Source: Pseudooceanicola sp.
GTDB lineage: Bacteria; Pseudomonadota; Alphaproteobacteria; Rhodobacterales; Rhodobacteraceae
NCBI RefSeq assembly: GCF_029213205.1
Contig: NZ_JARGNH010000001.1
Span: forward strand, 62,001 to 126,000
Length of the DNA stretch: 64,000 nucleotides
Direction of reading: 5' to 3'
Below are positions 43,664 to 54,782 of the stretch, piece after piece. Each line of letters opens with the position of its first letter. The first letter of the stretch is position 1. Made by a program: the position numbers and the translations under genes. The notes under the pieces were generated by a model, which saw nothing but the letters and a program-made list of their open reading frames with translations, did no database searches and was not told where the DNA came from.

Positions 43664-44473
43664 ATGGACAGACATCTAATAATTGCCGGGCAGGGACGGG
43701 CGGGCAGCACCCTGTTCTACAGTATGTTGCGCCACACATTGCGCGGCGTTCACCTGCCCGAAACCGAGATGAGCGCCGCCGCGCTACTTGCCCTGCCGGG
43801 CGATTTCTGCACCAAGCGGCCCAATGATATCCTGGACATCGATCAGATCGGCGCGGCGGCCAAGGGGCGCAAGCGGATCGATCTGATCGTCACCCTGCGC
43901 GATCCCCGCGATATCCTGACCAGCCGCCATGACCGGGTGCCGGACGATTATTTCTGCAGCGCCGACGCCTGCTATACGATGTTCGGCGTGGCGGCGCCCA
44001 AGCGCAACGGCCCCGGGCTGATCGAGGTTCACCAAGCGATTATCGACGTTGCCCAGGGCCCCTGGTTCCCGCAGGGGGTGTATTTCTTGAAATACGAAGA
44101 TCTTCTGGCCGACCCGGATGCGGTGCAGCGGGATTTGGCGGCAGGGTTCGGCTTGCGCTTTGACGCGGCCTTCAGCGCCACCCGCCCGCCGGTGCAGAGC
44201 TGGGAAATGCAGCGGGCCATGGGCGGTGATCGCCCGCTTGAGCACAGCCGCAAGGGCCGTTGGCGTGGCCCCGAACACCGCGACCGGATCCTTGACCAGT
44301 TTACCCGCTTCCCGCAGTTGCTGGATATTCTGGTGGCGCTGGAATACGAACCAGACGCAGGTTGGTTTGACGCCTTTCGCGCCCAGCCGCCGATGACTGG
44401 CCCGCTTGCCGAAGGGGCTGCGCCCGCCGCAGCGTGGCGCGGGTCGGGGCGGCAGGAAAAGGGGGAGTCATGA
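43664..44473 (+). CDS. Sulfotransferase-like protein
   Basis: A 269-residue soluble protein with a PAPS-type P-loop near the N-terminus (IIAGQGRAGSTLFYSMLRHT) and a 3'-phosphate-binding segment (LIVTLRDPRDILTSRHDRVP) near residue 85, then FLKYEDLLADPDAVQRDLAA. It probably moves sulfate from PAPS to a glycan or lipid. The stop overlaps the next gene as ATGA, and that gene resembles KpsS/KpsC transferases, so a sulfated surface polysaccharide is a reasonable inference. The C-terminal 30 residues are low complexity. Confidence 0.78.
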   Translation: MDRHLIIAGQGRAGSTLFYSMLRHTLRGVHLPETEMSAAALLALPGDFCTKRPNDILDIDQIGAAAKGRKRIDLIVTLRDPRDILTSRHDRVPDDYFCSADACYTMFGVAAPKRNGPGLIEVHQAIIDVAQGPWFPQGVYFLKYEDLLADPDAVQRDLAAGFGLRFDAAFSATRPPVQSWEMQRAMGGDRPLEHSRKGRWRGPEHRDRILDQFTRFPQLLDILVALEYEPDAGWFDAFRAQPPMTGPLAEGAAPAAAWRGSGRQEKGES

Positions 44474-45429
44474 CCGGCAGTTTGCCGTCGCGGCGCATTC
44501 AGTTCCACGTCCCCGGCGATTGGCTGACCGCTGACCGGGCGCTGATGCTGCCGTTCTATCGCAAGCTGTCCGACGGCCTGACCGACCGCGGCGTCGATCA
44601 TGGATTCGTGCCGATGGACCGTGATCGGCTGGCCGATCAGGTGACTGACGGCCAGTTGCACATCCTCAACCACGCGCGCTTTCCGCACCCTTCGGTATTG
44701 AGCGCGGGCGTCGCCTATATCTATCCGTTCTGGCATCTTGACCCGCAGGGCATCCGGGCCTTTTCCTCGATCCGCGACCGGGCCTTCCGCCCGGCCCAGG
44801 TCGATGGCGACAAGGCCTCGGCGTTCTTTCAGCGGCTGCGCGCCCGCCTGGTCGCCGCGCGCAGCTCGCGCTACGAACAGCCCGCTGCGATGGAACCGGT
44901 GCCGGAGGGCTGTATCGCGGTGTTCTTGCAGAGCGAGGGCCACAGGATCGTTGGTGAAACCCTCTGGCTGGACCGTTGGAGCATGTTGCGCGCCTGCCTT
45001 GAGGTGGCCAAGGGCCGCCCGGTTCTGGTCAAGCCGCATCCAAGGGATCTGGACCAGACCACCTTTGACGCCCTCAGCAATTTGCAAAGTGAATTTGGCA
45101 ATCTGCACATCAGTTTTGCAAATATTCACGACATTCTGGCGGTCGCCGAACGGGTGGTGACGATCAATTCTGCCGTCGGGATCGAGGCCTATCTGCATCG
45201 CAAGCCGGTGATCCTCTGCGGTCAGGCGGATTTTCAGCACATCGCGGACGAGGCGCGCAGCAGCGCCGACCTCGCCGCGCTCCTCGCCGCGCCGCCGCGC
45301 AACCGGCGCTATGCCAAGTATCTCTATTGGTATTTCGGGCTGAATTGCCTGAACGCCGGTTCGGGCGATTTGGTCGCGCGGTTCCTAGCCCGCCTGCCGG
45401 ATGGGGCGGGGCCGCAGCATCGCATTTGA
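44470..45429 (+). CDS. Capsule-transferase-like protein (KpsS/KpsC-related), unassigned
   Basis: A 319-residue protein without signal peptide. RIQFHVPGDWLTADRALMLP opens; the motif GRPVLVKPHPRDLDQT near residue 190 and AERVVTINSAVGIEAYLHRK with KPVILCGQADF near 240 correspond to the KPHP and GFEALLRGKRV motifs of KpsC/KpsS. It is translationally coupled to the sulfotransferase. It lies 9 kb from the main kps genes and may act on the same or another surface glycan. Exact activity is unknown. Confidence 0.7.
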   Translation: MTGSLPSRRIQFHVPGDWLTADRALMLPFYRKLSDGLTDRGVDHGFVPMDRDRLADQVTDGQLHILNHARFPHPSVLSAGVAYIYPFWHLDPQGIRAFSSIRDRAFRPAQVDGDKASAFFQRLRARLVAARSSRYEQPAAMEPVPEGCIAVFLQSEGHRIVGETLWLDRWSMLRACLEVAKGRPVLVKPHPRDLDQTTFDALSNLQSEFGNLHISFANIHDILAVAERVVTINSAVGIEAYLHRKPVILCGQADFQHIADEARSSADLAALLAAPPRNRRYAKYLYWYFGLNCLNAGSGDLVARFLARLPDGAGPQHRI

Positions 45430-45492
45430 TCTAGGCAAGATGCGCTGTCACACTTTGCCAATATCGCTGTTTCGCTGCTCAGAGGTGCCCCG

Positions 45493-45783
45493 ATGACCGA
45501 CCCGCAAGACCCCGATACTGCCGCCATTCCCGAAAGCTGGGATCGCAACGCGCGCTGGCTGCGTCTGCTCTATGTGATCGTTTTTGCGATCCTGTTCCGG
45601 ATTGGCGACACCGTGCTGGGCATCGCCGCGCTGTTGCAGGCCCTGTGGATCCTGGTCACCGGTCGTCGCAACGATCTGATCGCGGGCTTTGGCGTCGATC
45701 TGGCGCGCTGGCTGGCGGCTGTGGCCCGGTTTCAGAGTGCTGCGAGTGATGAGAAGCCGTTCCCCTGGCGCCCCTGGCCCTGA
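45493..45783 (+). CDS. DUF4389 membrane protein
   Basis: A 96-residue protein with hydrophobic segments around WLRLLYVIVFAILFRIGDTV and LGIAALLQALWILVTGRRND, followed by LARWLAAVARFQSAASDEKP and a PFPWRPWP tail. The W-x-R-LLY start and the FPF/W-x-P ending are typical of DUF4389. Its last 128 bases overlap, on the opposite strand, the 3' part of the next gene. Function unknown. Confidence 0.82.
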   Translation: MTDPQDPDTAAIPESWDRNARWLRLLYVIVFAILFRIGDTVLGIAALLQALWILVTGRRNDLIAGFGVDLARWLAAVARFQSAASDEKPFPWRPWP

Positions 45784-45979
45784 TCCAGCGCCAGAGCGGC
45801 ACAACATCCAGCGCCGCCAGCGCCACGCCCAGCGGCGCCAACCAGAAGCCGAGCACCGGTAGAAATCCAAGGATCCCGCCGAGGATCATCAGCAGGCCAA
45901 GCAGCAGCCTGAGGCCCGGCGGAATCCGCCGCCGCGCCCAGACCTGAAACCGGCGCAGGCGTCTGCGCCAGGAGGTCAC
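45656..45979 (-). CDS. Small membrane protein, GTG-coupled to pepF
   Basis: A 107-residue frame whose first 70 residues look real: basic start WRRRLRRFQVWARRRIPPGL, a long hydrophobic stretch RLLLGLLMILGGILGFLPVL with GFWLAPLGVALAALDVVPL, and an Arg-rich end. The last 37 residues (from about RGARG) overlap the DUF4389 gene antisense and look like read-through. The GTG start overlaps the pepF stop as GTGA, so it is translationally coupled. PGLRLLLG-GGILGFLPVLGFW recurs in small proteins of this order; function unknown. Confidence 0.65.
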   Translation of the reverse strand: MTSWRRRLRRFQVWARRRIPPGLRLLLGLLMILGGILGFLPVLGFWLAPLGVALAALDVVPLWRWIRARGARGTASHHSQHSETGPQPPASAPDRRQSPRSDRCDDR

Positions 45980-47799
45980 CCCTCCATCGCCTCCAGCTCG
46001 TCGATCATGCCCGAGATCATCGACAGGCCCTTGTCCCAGAAAGCCGGGTCCGAAGCGTCGAGGCCGAACGGCGCCAGCAGCGCCTTGTGATGCTTGGAGC
46101 CACCGGCCTTCAGCATATCGAAATATTTCTCCTGAAAGCCCTCCGGCGCCTCCTGGTAGACCGCATAGAGCGCGTTCACGAGGCCGTCGCCAAAGGCATA
46201 GGCATAGACGTAGAACGGCGAATGGACGAAATGCGGGATATAGGCCCAGAAGGTCTCATACCCTTCCATGTAATCGAATGCCGGGCCCAGGCTTTCGGCC
46301 TGCACCGACATCCACAGCGCGTTGATATCGTCCGGGGTCAGTTCCCCCTCGCGCCGGGCCGCGTGCAGCTTGCATTCGAAATCGTAGAAGGCGATCTGCC
46401 GGACCACGGTGTTGATCATATCCTCGACCTTGCCGGCCAGCAGGGTCTTGCGCTCGGCTTGATCCTTGGCGTTGTCGAGTAACCGGCGGAAGGTCAGCAT
46501 TTCACCGAAAACGCTGGCGGTTTCAGCCAGGGTCAGCGGGGTCGAGGACAGCATCTCGCCCTGATCGGCGGCCAGCACCTGGTGCACGCCGTGCCCCAGC
46601 TCATGCGCCAGGGTCATCACGTCGCGCGGTTTGCCGAGGTAGTTCAGCATCACATAGGGGTGCACCTCGGTCACCGTCGGATGCGCAAAGGCGCCCGGTG
46701 CCTTGCCCGGTTTCACCCCGGCGTCGATCCAGCCCTTGTCAAAGAACGGCTGTGCGATCTCGGCCATCCTCGGGTCGAAATCGCCATAGGCGGTCATCAC
46801 CATGTCGCGGGCCTGGGGCCAGTCGATGGTCTTGATGTCTTCGCTCGGCAGCGGCGCGTTGCGGTCCCAGACCTGCATCCGATCCAGCCTCAGCCATTTG
46901 CGCTTCAATTCGTAATAGCGGTGCGACAGCTTGGGATAGGCGGCGACCACCGCATTGCGCAGCGCCTCGACCACCTCGGGTTCAACATCGTTGCTGAGGT
47001 GGCGGCCGGTCTGCGCGGTCGGCATCTTGCGCCAGCGGTCGAGGATCTCCTTTTCCTTGGCCTGGGTGTTGTGCACCCGGGCAAAGGTTTTCACATTGGC
47101 GCCGAACACCCGCGCCAATTCGCGCGCCCCGGCTTCGCGGCGGTCGCGAACCGGGTCGGTCAGCAGGTTCAGCGTGCCCTCGATGTTCATTTCTTCGCCG
47201 TCGACTTCGAAATTCAGCCCGGCGATGGTTTCATCGAACAGCCGCTCCCAGGCGTCGCCGACAACCCCCAGGTCATGCAGGAATTTTTCCAGCTCATCAG
47301 AGAGCTGATAGGGTTTCATCGCCCGAATCCGGTCGAACACCGGCTTGTAGCGTGCCAGTTCGGCATTGGCGGCGAAGAGCCCGTCCAGATGATCGTCGGG
47401 CAGGCGGTTCAACTCCAGCGTGAAAAACACCAGCGGGGTGGTGAAGGTGGTGATCTTGTCCTGGCAATCGGACATGAATTTCGCCCGCTCGGCATCGATG
47501 GTCAGCTGGTAATAGCGCAGCCCGGCATAGGACATGATCCGCCCGGCGACGGTCTGAATCCGCTCATTGCGCTGGACGCAGGTCAGAAACCCCGCCGCGT
47601 CAAGCTGGGCGAGCTTGCCCTCGTATTCCCCGGCAAACCCGGCACATTCCTTTTCGAGCCAGCTCATGTCGCGGGTGATTTCCGGCGCGTCCGGCGCGGT
47701 ATAAAGATCGCTCAGATCCCATTCTGGCAGATCGCCCAGGTCCGGGCCGCCCCCTTTGGTGGCATTGGCATCAAGCAGCGGCAAGGGAAGGGGGATCAT
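45976..47799 (-). CDS. pepF: PepF-type M3 oligoendopeptidase
   Basis: Cytosolic zinc metallopeptidase that cleaves short peptides. From the ATG at 47799, preceded by AAGGACG, it has 607 residues, normal for PepF. The zinc site is LAHELGHGVHQVLAADQGEM near residue 390, with the third ligand Glu in LAETASVFGEMLTF. GDLPEWDLSDLYTAPDAPEI opens the N-terminal domain; the longer start would add unrelated residues. Confidence 0.93.
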   Translation of the reverse strand: MIPLPLPLLDANATKGGGPDLGDLPEWDLSDLYTAPDAPEITRDMSWLEKECAGFAGEYEGKLAQLDAAGFLTCVQRNERIQTVAGRIMSYAGLRYYQLTIDAERAKFMSDCQDKITTFTTPLVFFTLELNRLPDDHLDGLFAANAELARYKPVFDRIRAMKPYQLSDELEKFLHDLGVVGDAWERLFDETIAGLNFEVDGEEMNIEGTLNLLTDPVRDRREAGARELARVFGANVKTFARVHNTQAKEKEILDRWRKMPTAQTGRHLSNDVEPEVVEALRNAVVAAYPKLSHRYYELKRKWLRLDRMQVWDRNAPLPSEDIKTIDWPQARDMVMTAYGDFDPRMAEIAQPFFDKGWIDAGVKPGKAPGAFAHPTVTEVHPYVMLNYLGKPRDVMTLAHELGHGVHQVLAADQGEMLSSTPLTLAETASVFGEMLTFRRLLDNAKDQAERKTLLAGKVEDMINTVVRQIAFYDFECKLHAARREGELTPDDINALWMSVQAESLGPAFDYMEGYETFWAYIPHFVHSPFYVYAYAFGDGLVNALYAVYQEAPEGFQEKYFDMLKAGGSKHHKALLAPFGLDASDPAFWDKGLSMISGMIDELEAMEG

Positions 47800-47901
47800 C
47801 GCGCGTCCTTTCGTGACCTCGGGGGTTGCCCCACAGATAGGCGCTGTGGCGCCCGCTCTCAACCCTGCCTCTCCGGCGATCTACAGCTCTCCTGTCCTCC
47901 G

Positions 47902-47965
47902 CTTCTTCTGGTCGCAACTATCTTCGGGGGGCGGCGGCGCCGTCTAGCCACGCCGTGGGGGCAGA
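47902..47965 (-). repeat. Dispersed intergenic stem-loop element, copy E
   Basis: Read on the minus strand: a G/C stem region around CCCCCACGGCGTGG, then CCCCCCGAAGATAGTTGCGA followed by CCAGAAGAAG. The stem is more diverged than in copies A-C, but the tail is clear. It lies between the divergent pepF and FAH-family genes. Confidence 0.65.
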
Positions 47966-48046
47966 CAGCCGCCTCGATGGCTGACCACCCTTGCGCTGAG
48001 CCCCGGCATCGGCGACCGTTCCGGCGCAAATCTGAAGGAGGCACGG

Positions 48047-48874
48047 ATGAAATTTCTTCGCTATGGCCCGCTGGGCGCCGAAAGGCCCGGGGTTCTGGAT
48101 GCTCAGGGGCGGATCCGCGACCTCTCCGGGGTGATCGACGACCTGACCGGTGCGGCGTTGGAAAACCTGCCCGCCATCGATCCGGACTCGCTGCCGCTGG
48201 CCGCGGGTGATCCGCGCCTCGGTGTGCCGGTCGCCGGGGTTGGCAAGATGGTGTGCATCGGGCTGAACTATTCCGACCACGCCGCTGAGGCGGGGATGCC
48301 GATCCCCGATGAGCCGATCGTGTTCATGAAGGCGACCTCGGCGCTGATCGGGCCGAATGACGATGTGGTGCTGCCGCGTGGGTCGCAGAAGGGCGATTGG
48401 GAGGTCGAGCTGGGCATCGTCATTGGCAAGCGGGCGAAATACGTCAGTGAGGCCGAGGCGCTGAGCCATGTTGCGGGCTACACCATCGTCAATGACGTCA
48501 GCGAGCGGCATTTTCAAATCGAACGTGGCGGTCAATGGACCAAGGGCAAGAGCTGCGACACCTTCGGCCCGGTCGGGCCCTGGATCGTCACCCCGGACGA
48601 GGTTGCGGATCCGCAGAATCTGGCGCTCTCCTGCGATGTGAACGGGCAGCGACGCCAGACCGGCAGCACCGCCTCGATGATTTTCCCGGTCGCCCATATC
48701 ATCAGCTACCTGAGCCATATGATGAGCCTCAATCCCGGCGACATCATCGCCACCGGCACCCCGCCGGGGGTCGGCAGCGGCCAGAAACCGCCGCAATATC
48801 TGAAAGCGGGCGATGTGATGGACCTGGCCATTGCCGGGCTCGGCCAGCAGCGCCAGCAGGTACGCGCCGATTAA
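48047..48874 (+). CDS. Fumarylacetoacetate hydrolase family protein
   Basis: A 275-residue metal-dependent hydrolase/isomerase/decarboxylase of the FAH fold. MKFLRYGPLGAERPGVLD opens; the metal site includes KMVCIGLNYSDHAAEAGMPI, then GDWEVELGIVIGKRAKYVSE and the late GDIIATGTPPGVGSGQKPPQ. GAAGGAGG precedes the ATG. Such proteins often act on acylpyruvates or 2,4-diketo-sugar acids (for example 2,4-diketo-3-deoxy-fuconate); the exact substrate is not decidable. Confidence 0.88.
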   Translation: MKFLRYGPLGAERPGVLDAQGRIRDLSGVIDDLTGAALENLPAIDPDSLPLAAGDPRLGVPVAGVGKMVCIGLNYSDHAAEAGMPIPDEPIVFMKATSALIGPNDDVVLPRGSQKGDWEVELGIVIGKRAKYVSEAEALSHVAGYTIVNDVSERHFQIERGGQWTKGKSCDTFGPVGPWIVTPDEVADPQNLALSCDVNGQRRQTGSTASMIFPVAHIISYLSHMMSLNPGDIIATGTPPGVGSGQKPPQYLKAGDVMDLAIAGLGQQRQQVRAD

Positions 48875-48877
48875 CGC

Positions 48878-49861
48878 CTAGCTGGCGGCCGCCCGTGGCG
48901 TGGTCGCGCCGGAATGGGCATCGAAATGCGCCGCCATCGCGTCAAACAGGGCGCGGCGGCGGCCGGGCGTGTCCATCAACACCTCGTGGCGGCCGTGTTC
49001 GATAATCTCCAGCCGGCCATTGGGCCAGCGCGCCATCAGGGTCTGGACCGCAGCGACATCGACAATACCCTCGTCGCTGCCCAGAAAGGTCAGGCCAGGC
49101 ACTGCTGGAGCGGGCAGCCGGGCCAGGGCGCTGGTTTCCTTCAGCGCGGCGTTGAGCCAGCCATAGGTCACCCCGGCCAGCGCGATCTCGGGATGGGCAC
49201 GGGTCTGGCGGATCATGAAGTCATACATGTCCGGGTCATTGGTCAGGTTGTTGCCCTCGAACGACTGGATCAGCACATAGGCATCGCGCACCACCCCGGG
49301 GGCGTAGCTTTCGGATCGGCCGACCAGGGTGCCCAGCACCCCCAATGCCCAGGCGAGCGGCCGCATCGCGGCGGGCATGCCGATGCCCCACATCGGCCCG
49401 GTGAAGCTGGCAGAGGCCACCGGCACCCCGTCATGCAGCGCGCGCAGCCCGATGCAGCCGCCCATCGAATGGCCCAGCAGATGCCAGGGCCGGGGCAGAT
49501 CGAAATGTTTGGCCACCGCCAAGGCGGCCTGAACGTCGCGTTGATACTCGTCGAAATCGCCGACATGGCCCTTGAGCGGGTCTTTGGTTAGCCGGTCGGC
49601 AATGCCTTGCCCGCGCCAGTCCACCGTCAGGGTCGCATAGCCGCGCGCCGCCAGATCCCCGGCGGCAGGCCCGTATTTCTCGATATATTCGGTGCGCCCG
49701 GGAAACAGCAGAACCGTGCCGCGCGCCCCCGCAAGCGGCCAGAGGCCGACGCGGATGCGCACCCCGTCCGAGGTGCGCGCCCAGACCGCATCACCACCCG
49801 CCGGGCCCTCATCCACATCGGAAAAGTACGGCGCGGGGTCGAATGTCGGGTGATCAGGCAA
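48878..49861 (-). CDS. Lysophospholipase-like alpha/beta hydrolase (PldB type)
   Basis: A serine hydrolase of about 327 residues. RGTVLLFPGRTEYIEKYGPA is the oxyanion region; the nucleophile is in WHLLGHSMGGCIGLRALHDG near residue 130; the Asp and His are in TFLGSDEGIVDVAAV and IIEHGRHEVLMDTPGRR. The start is uncertain: a TTG at 49861 gives PDHPTFDPAPYFSDVDEG, close to family starts, with an 8-base overlap onto the SCP2 stop; an ATG at 49900 gives a longer, unconserved N-terminus. Confidence 0.85.
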   Translation of the reverse strand: MPDHPTFDPAPYFSDVDEGPAGGDAVWARTSDGVRIRVGLWPLAGARGTVLLFPGRTEYIEKYGPAAGDLAARGYATLTVDWRGQGIADRLTKDPLKGHVGDFDEYQRDVQAALAVAKHFDLPRPWHLLGHSMGGCIGLRALHDGVPVASASFTGPMWGIGMPAAMRPLAWALGVLGTLVGRSESYAPGVVRDAYVLIQSFEGNNLTNDPDMYDFMIRQTRAHPEIALAGVTYGWLNAALKETSALARLPAPAVPGLTFLGSDEGIVDVAAVQTLMARWPNGRLEIIEHGRHEVLMDTPGRRRALFDAMAAHFDAHSGATTPRAAAS

Positions 49862-50141
49862 GGGCCGAACCCAGCGCCATCGCCTTGCCCATGTCGCCAT
49901 CCACCGCCAGCTTGCCGGTCATGAAGGCGGTGGTCGGGTTCACATCGCCGGTCATCAGCCCCATGAAGGTTTCGCGATCGGCGGTCAGGGTCACATCGGC
50001 CTCTTCATCGCCGACCCGGGCGCCATTGGCATCGACCATGATCGCGCCTTCGCCTTCGACCACGAATTTTGCAATCCCGTCAAAGCCGCCACCGATCTTT
50101 TCGTTCAACTGGGCCGCGGCCGCGTTCAGATCATCGCTCAT
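49854..50141 (-). CDS. SCP2 sterol-binding domain protein
   Basis: A 95-residue single SCP2 domain: LNAAAAQLNEKIGGGFDGIA, FVVEGEGAIMVDANGARVGD, ADVTLTADRETFMGLMTGDV and NPTTAFMTGKLAVDGDMGKA, the typical lipid-binding fold order. It probably carries a hydrophobic ligand. It overlaps the lysophospholipase-like gene, so a lipid-related partnership is plausible. AAGGAACACC lies before the ATG. Confidence 0.87.
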   Translation of the reverse strand: MSDDLNAAAAQLNEKIGGGFDGIAKFVVEGEGAIMVDANGARVGDEEADVTLTADRETFMGLMTGDVNPTTAFMTGKLAVDGDMGKAMALGSALA

Positions 50142-50227
50142 AATTTGGTGTTCCTTGTTCAAATCGCCGTGGCGGGGCTTCCATGCCCCGAACGGCACGC
50201 TACAGTGATATCGTTATGGGTGTCTCT

Positions 50228-50776
50228 ATGCACAAATTCAAAATTGCCGTTGCGGCACTTGTCACCTGGGCGCTGCTGGCCCTGGCCGCCCCGGCGGCGA
50301 GCGACTCGACCGCTTCTCTTCTAGACCAGTTGCGTCTTGCCGATCCAGCCGATGCCAAAAAGATCGAGCGGGAAATCCGCCTGGACTGGGCGAAGTCCGG
50401 CTCACCAGCGCTGGATCTGCTGCTGAAACGCGGCAAGGATGCGCTGGAAGCGGGCGATCTCGACCTGGCCATCGGCCATCTGACCGCGCTGACCGACCAC
50501 GGGCCGGATTTCGCCGAAGGCTGGCACACCCGGGCGATGGCGTTTTTCCAGCAGGAAAGATACGGTCTGGCGGTTCACGATCTGGAACGCACCCTGGCGC
50601 TGAACCCGGACCATTTTGCCGCGATCTATGGTCTGGCGATTGTATTCGAAAGCCTGGAACGGCAGGACGAGGCCTATAAGCTTTATCAAATGGTATTGGC
50701 GCTGCATCCCAATCACGAGGAGTCGCAAAAGGCGGTTGATCGCCTGCAGACCCGCGTCACCGGCTCAGATCTCTGA
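50228..50776 (+). CDS. Exported TPR-repeat protein
   Basis: A 182-residue protein with a signal peptide (MHKFKIAVAALVTWALLALA, cleavage near APAASD) and about three tetratricopeptide repeats: LEAGDLDLAIGHLTALTDHG, FFQQERYGLAVHDLERTLAL and VFESLERQDEAYKLYQMVLA. It should be a periplasmic protein-protein scaffold. An in-frame ATG at 50216 (adds MGVS) is an alternative; neither has a strong ribosome site. The helicase gene follows 7 bases after its stop. Confidence 0.85.
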   Translation: MHKFKIAVAALVTWALLALAAPAASDSTASLLDQLRLADPADAKKIEREIRLDWAKSGSPALDLLLKRGKDALEAGDLDLAIGHLTALTDHGPDFAEGWHTRAMAFFQQERYGLAVHDLERTLALNPDHFAAIYGLAIVFESLERQDEAYKLYQMVLALHPNHEESQKAVDRLQTRVTGSDL

Positions 50777-50783
50777 GGCGCCG

Positions 50784-53687
<2,904 letters not shown>

Positions 53688-53696
53688 GGCCTCGGG

Positions 53697-54092
53697 ATGT
53701 CAGATGCGACGCCCGTCCAGGACGACCGGATCCGCCTCGACAAATGGCTCTGGTATGCGCGCTTTGTGAAAAGCCGCAGCCTGGCGGCGCGGCTGGTCGG
53801 CGCCGGTCACTGCCGGGTCAACGCTGCAAGGGTGACGAAACCGGCGACGGCGGTCGGCCCTGGCGATGTTCTGACTTTTCCCATGGGCGAGCGGATTCGG
53901 CTGGTGCGGGTTCTGGCCGCCGGCACACGGCGCGGACCGGCACCTGAGGCACAGACGCTCTATATTGATCTCGAACCATCCCCTGAAATCCAGAAAGACA
54001 GCCCGCCAATCCAGCGCGATGCAGGAAATTCGCGTCCGACCAAGCGTGACCGCAGGAAACTCGACCTTGATCGGCGTCGGGCGCTTGAATGA
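53697..54092 (+). CDS. S4-domain RNA-binding protein (HslR-like)
   Basis: A 131-residue protein with an S4 domain in the first 65 residues (DDRIRLDKWLWYARFVKSRS and LAARLVGAGHCRVNAARVTK), then GPGDVLTFPMGERIRLVRVL. The C-terminal 50 residues are charged and probably disordered (RPTKRDRRKLDLDRRRALE). HslR binds stalled 50S subunits with nascent chain in E. coli; the same role here is inferred. It lies 9 bp after the helicase gene and 53 bp before fdxA. Confidence 0.9.
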   Translation: MSDATPVQDDRIRLDKWLWYARFVKSRSLAARLVGAGHCRVNAARVTKPATAVGPGDVLTFPMGERIRLVRVLAAGTRRGPAPEAQTLYIDLEPSPEIQKDSPPIQRDAGNSRPTKRDRRKLDLDRRRALE

Positions 54093-54145
54093 TCCGGAAC
54101 AGCGGGTTAGCTAGCGGCTGAGCCGTTCAAATTTCGGGGGTCACG

Positions 54146-54484
54146 ATGACCTATATCGTCAACGACAGTTGTATCGCCTGCAAATATACCGATTGCGTAG
54201 AAGTCTGCCCGGTGGATTGCTTCTACGAAGGCGAGAATATGTTGGTGATCCATCCCGACGAATGCATTGATTGCGGCGTCTGCGAACCGGAATGCCCGGC
54301 CGATGCGATCCGCCCGGACACTGAGCCGGACATGGACAAATGGGTTGAATTCAACCGCAAGTATTCCGAGATGTGGCCGGTGATCATCACCCGCAAGGAC
54401 CCGCCAGCCGATGCCGAAGAGCATGATGGTGAGTCAGGCAAGCTTGAGAAATACTTTTCCGAGAAGCCCGGCTCGGGCGGCTGA
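54146..54484 (+). CDS. fdxA: FdxA, 7Fe-8S ferredoxin
   Basis: A 112-residue cytosolic ferredoxin. Cluster motifs: [20 protein letters not shown] near residue 9 and [19 protein letters not shown] near 40, an arrangement of one 3Fe-4S and one 4Fe-4S cluster. The C-terminal [20 protein letters not shown] is the family's conserved extension. The physiological partner is unknown. The same gene order, S4 protein, fdxA and carD, is common in alphaproteobacteria. Confidence 0.95.
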   Translation: MTYIVNDSCIACKYTDCVEVCPVDCFYEGENMLVIHPDECIDCGVCEPECPADAIRPDTEPDMDKWVEFNRKYSEMWPVIITRKDPPADAEEHDGESGKLEKYFSEKPGSGG

Positions 54485-54782
54485 CATCGATTCGGACGCG
54501 GCTCGGCGGGAAATCGCCGCTTCGCCGGGTGAAACAAGTTCGAATTGTGGCGATTTTTAAGCGAAAACCGGGCGCTGACAGGCGAAGCGCTTTCTTGGGG
54601 GCGGTTTTTGTGGTATGGTCTTCCTGCCTATGAACAAGACTGCCTGCCCCCCGATGCGCGGACGTTGCTGACCGCGCCCCGGAAACCTTGACAGATACTT
54701 TGAACGGTGTGTTGGCTGCCGCCTCGCGCCCGTTGTCTGTGTCGCTGCGTCAGGCTGGGAAGATGGCACCAGGAAGGACTGC
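54485..54782. other. Leader region of carD
   Basis: Nearly 300 bases without a gene. A TTGACA hexamer lies at about 54688-54693, but no good -10 follows at the right distance. GGAAGGACTGC directly precedes the carD GTG. No riboswitch or terminator for fdxA is recognisable. Confidence 0.4.
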
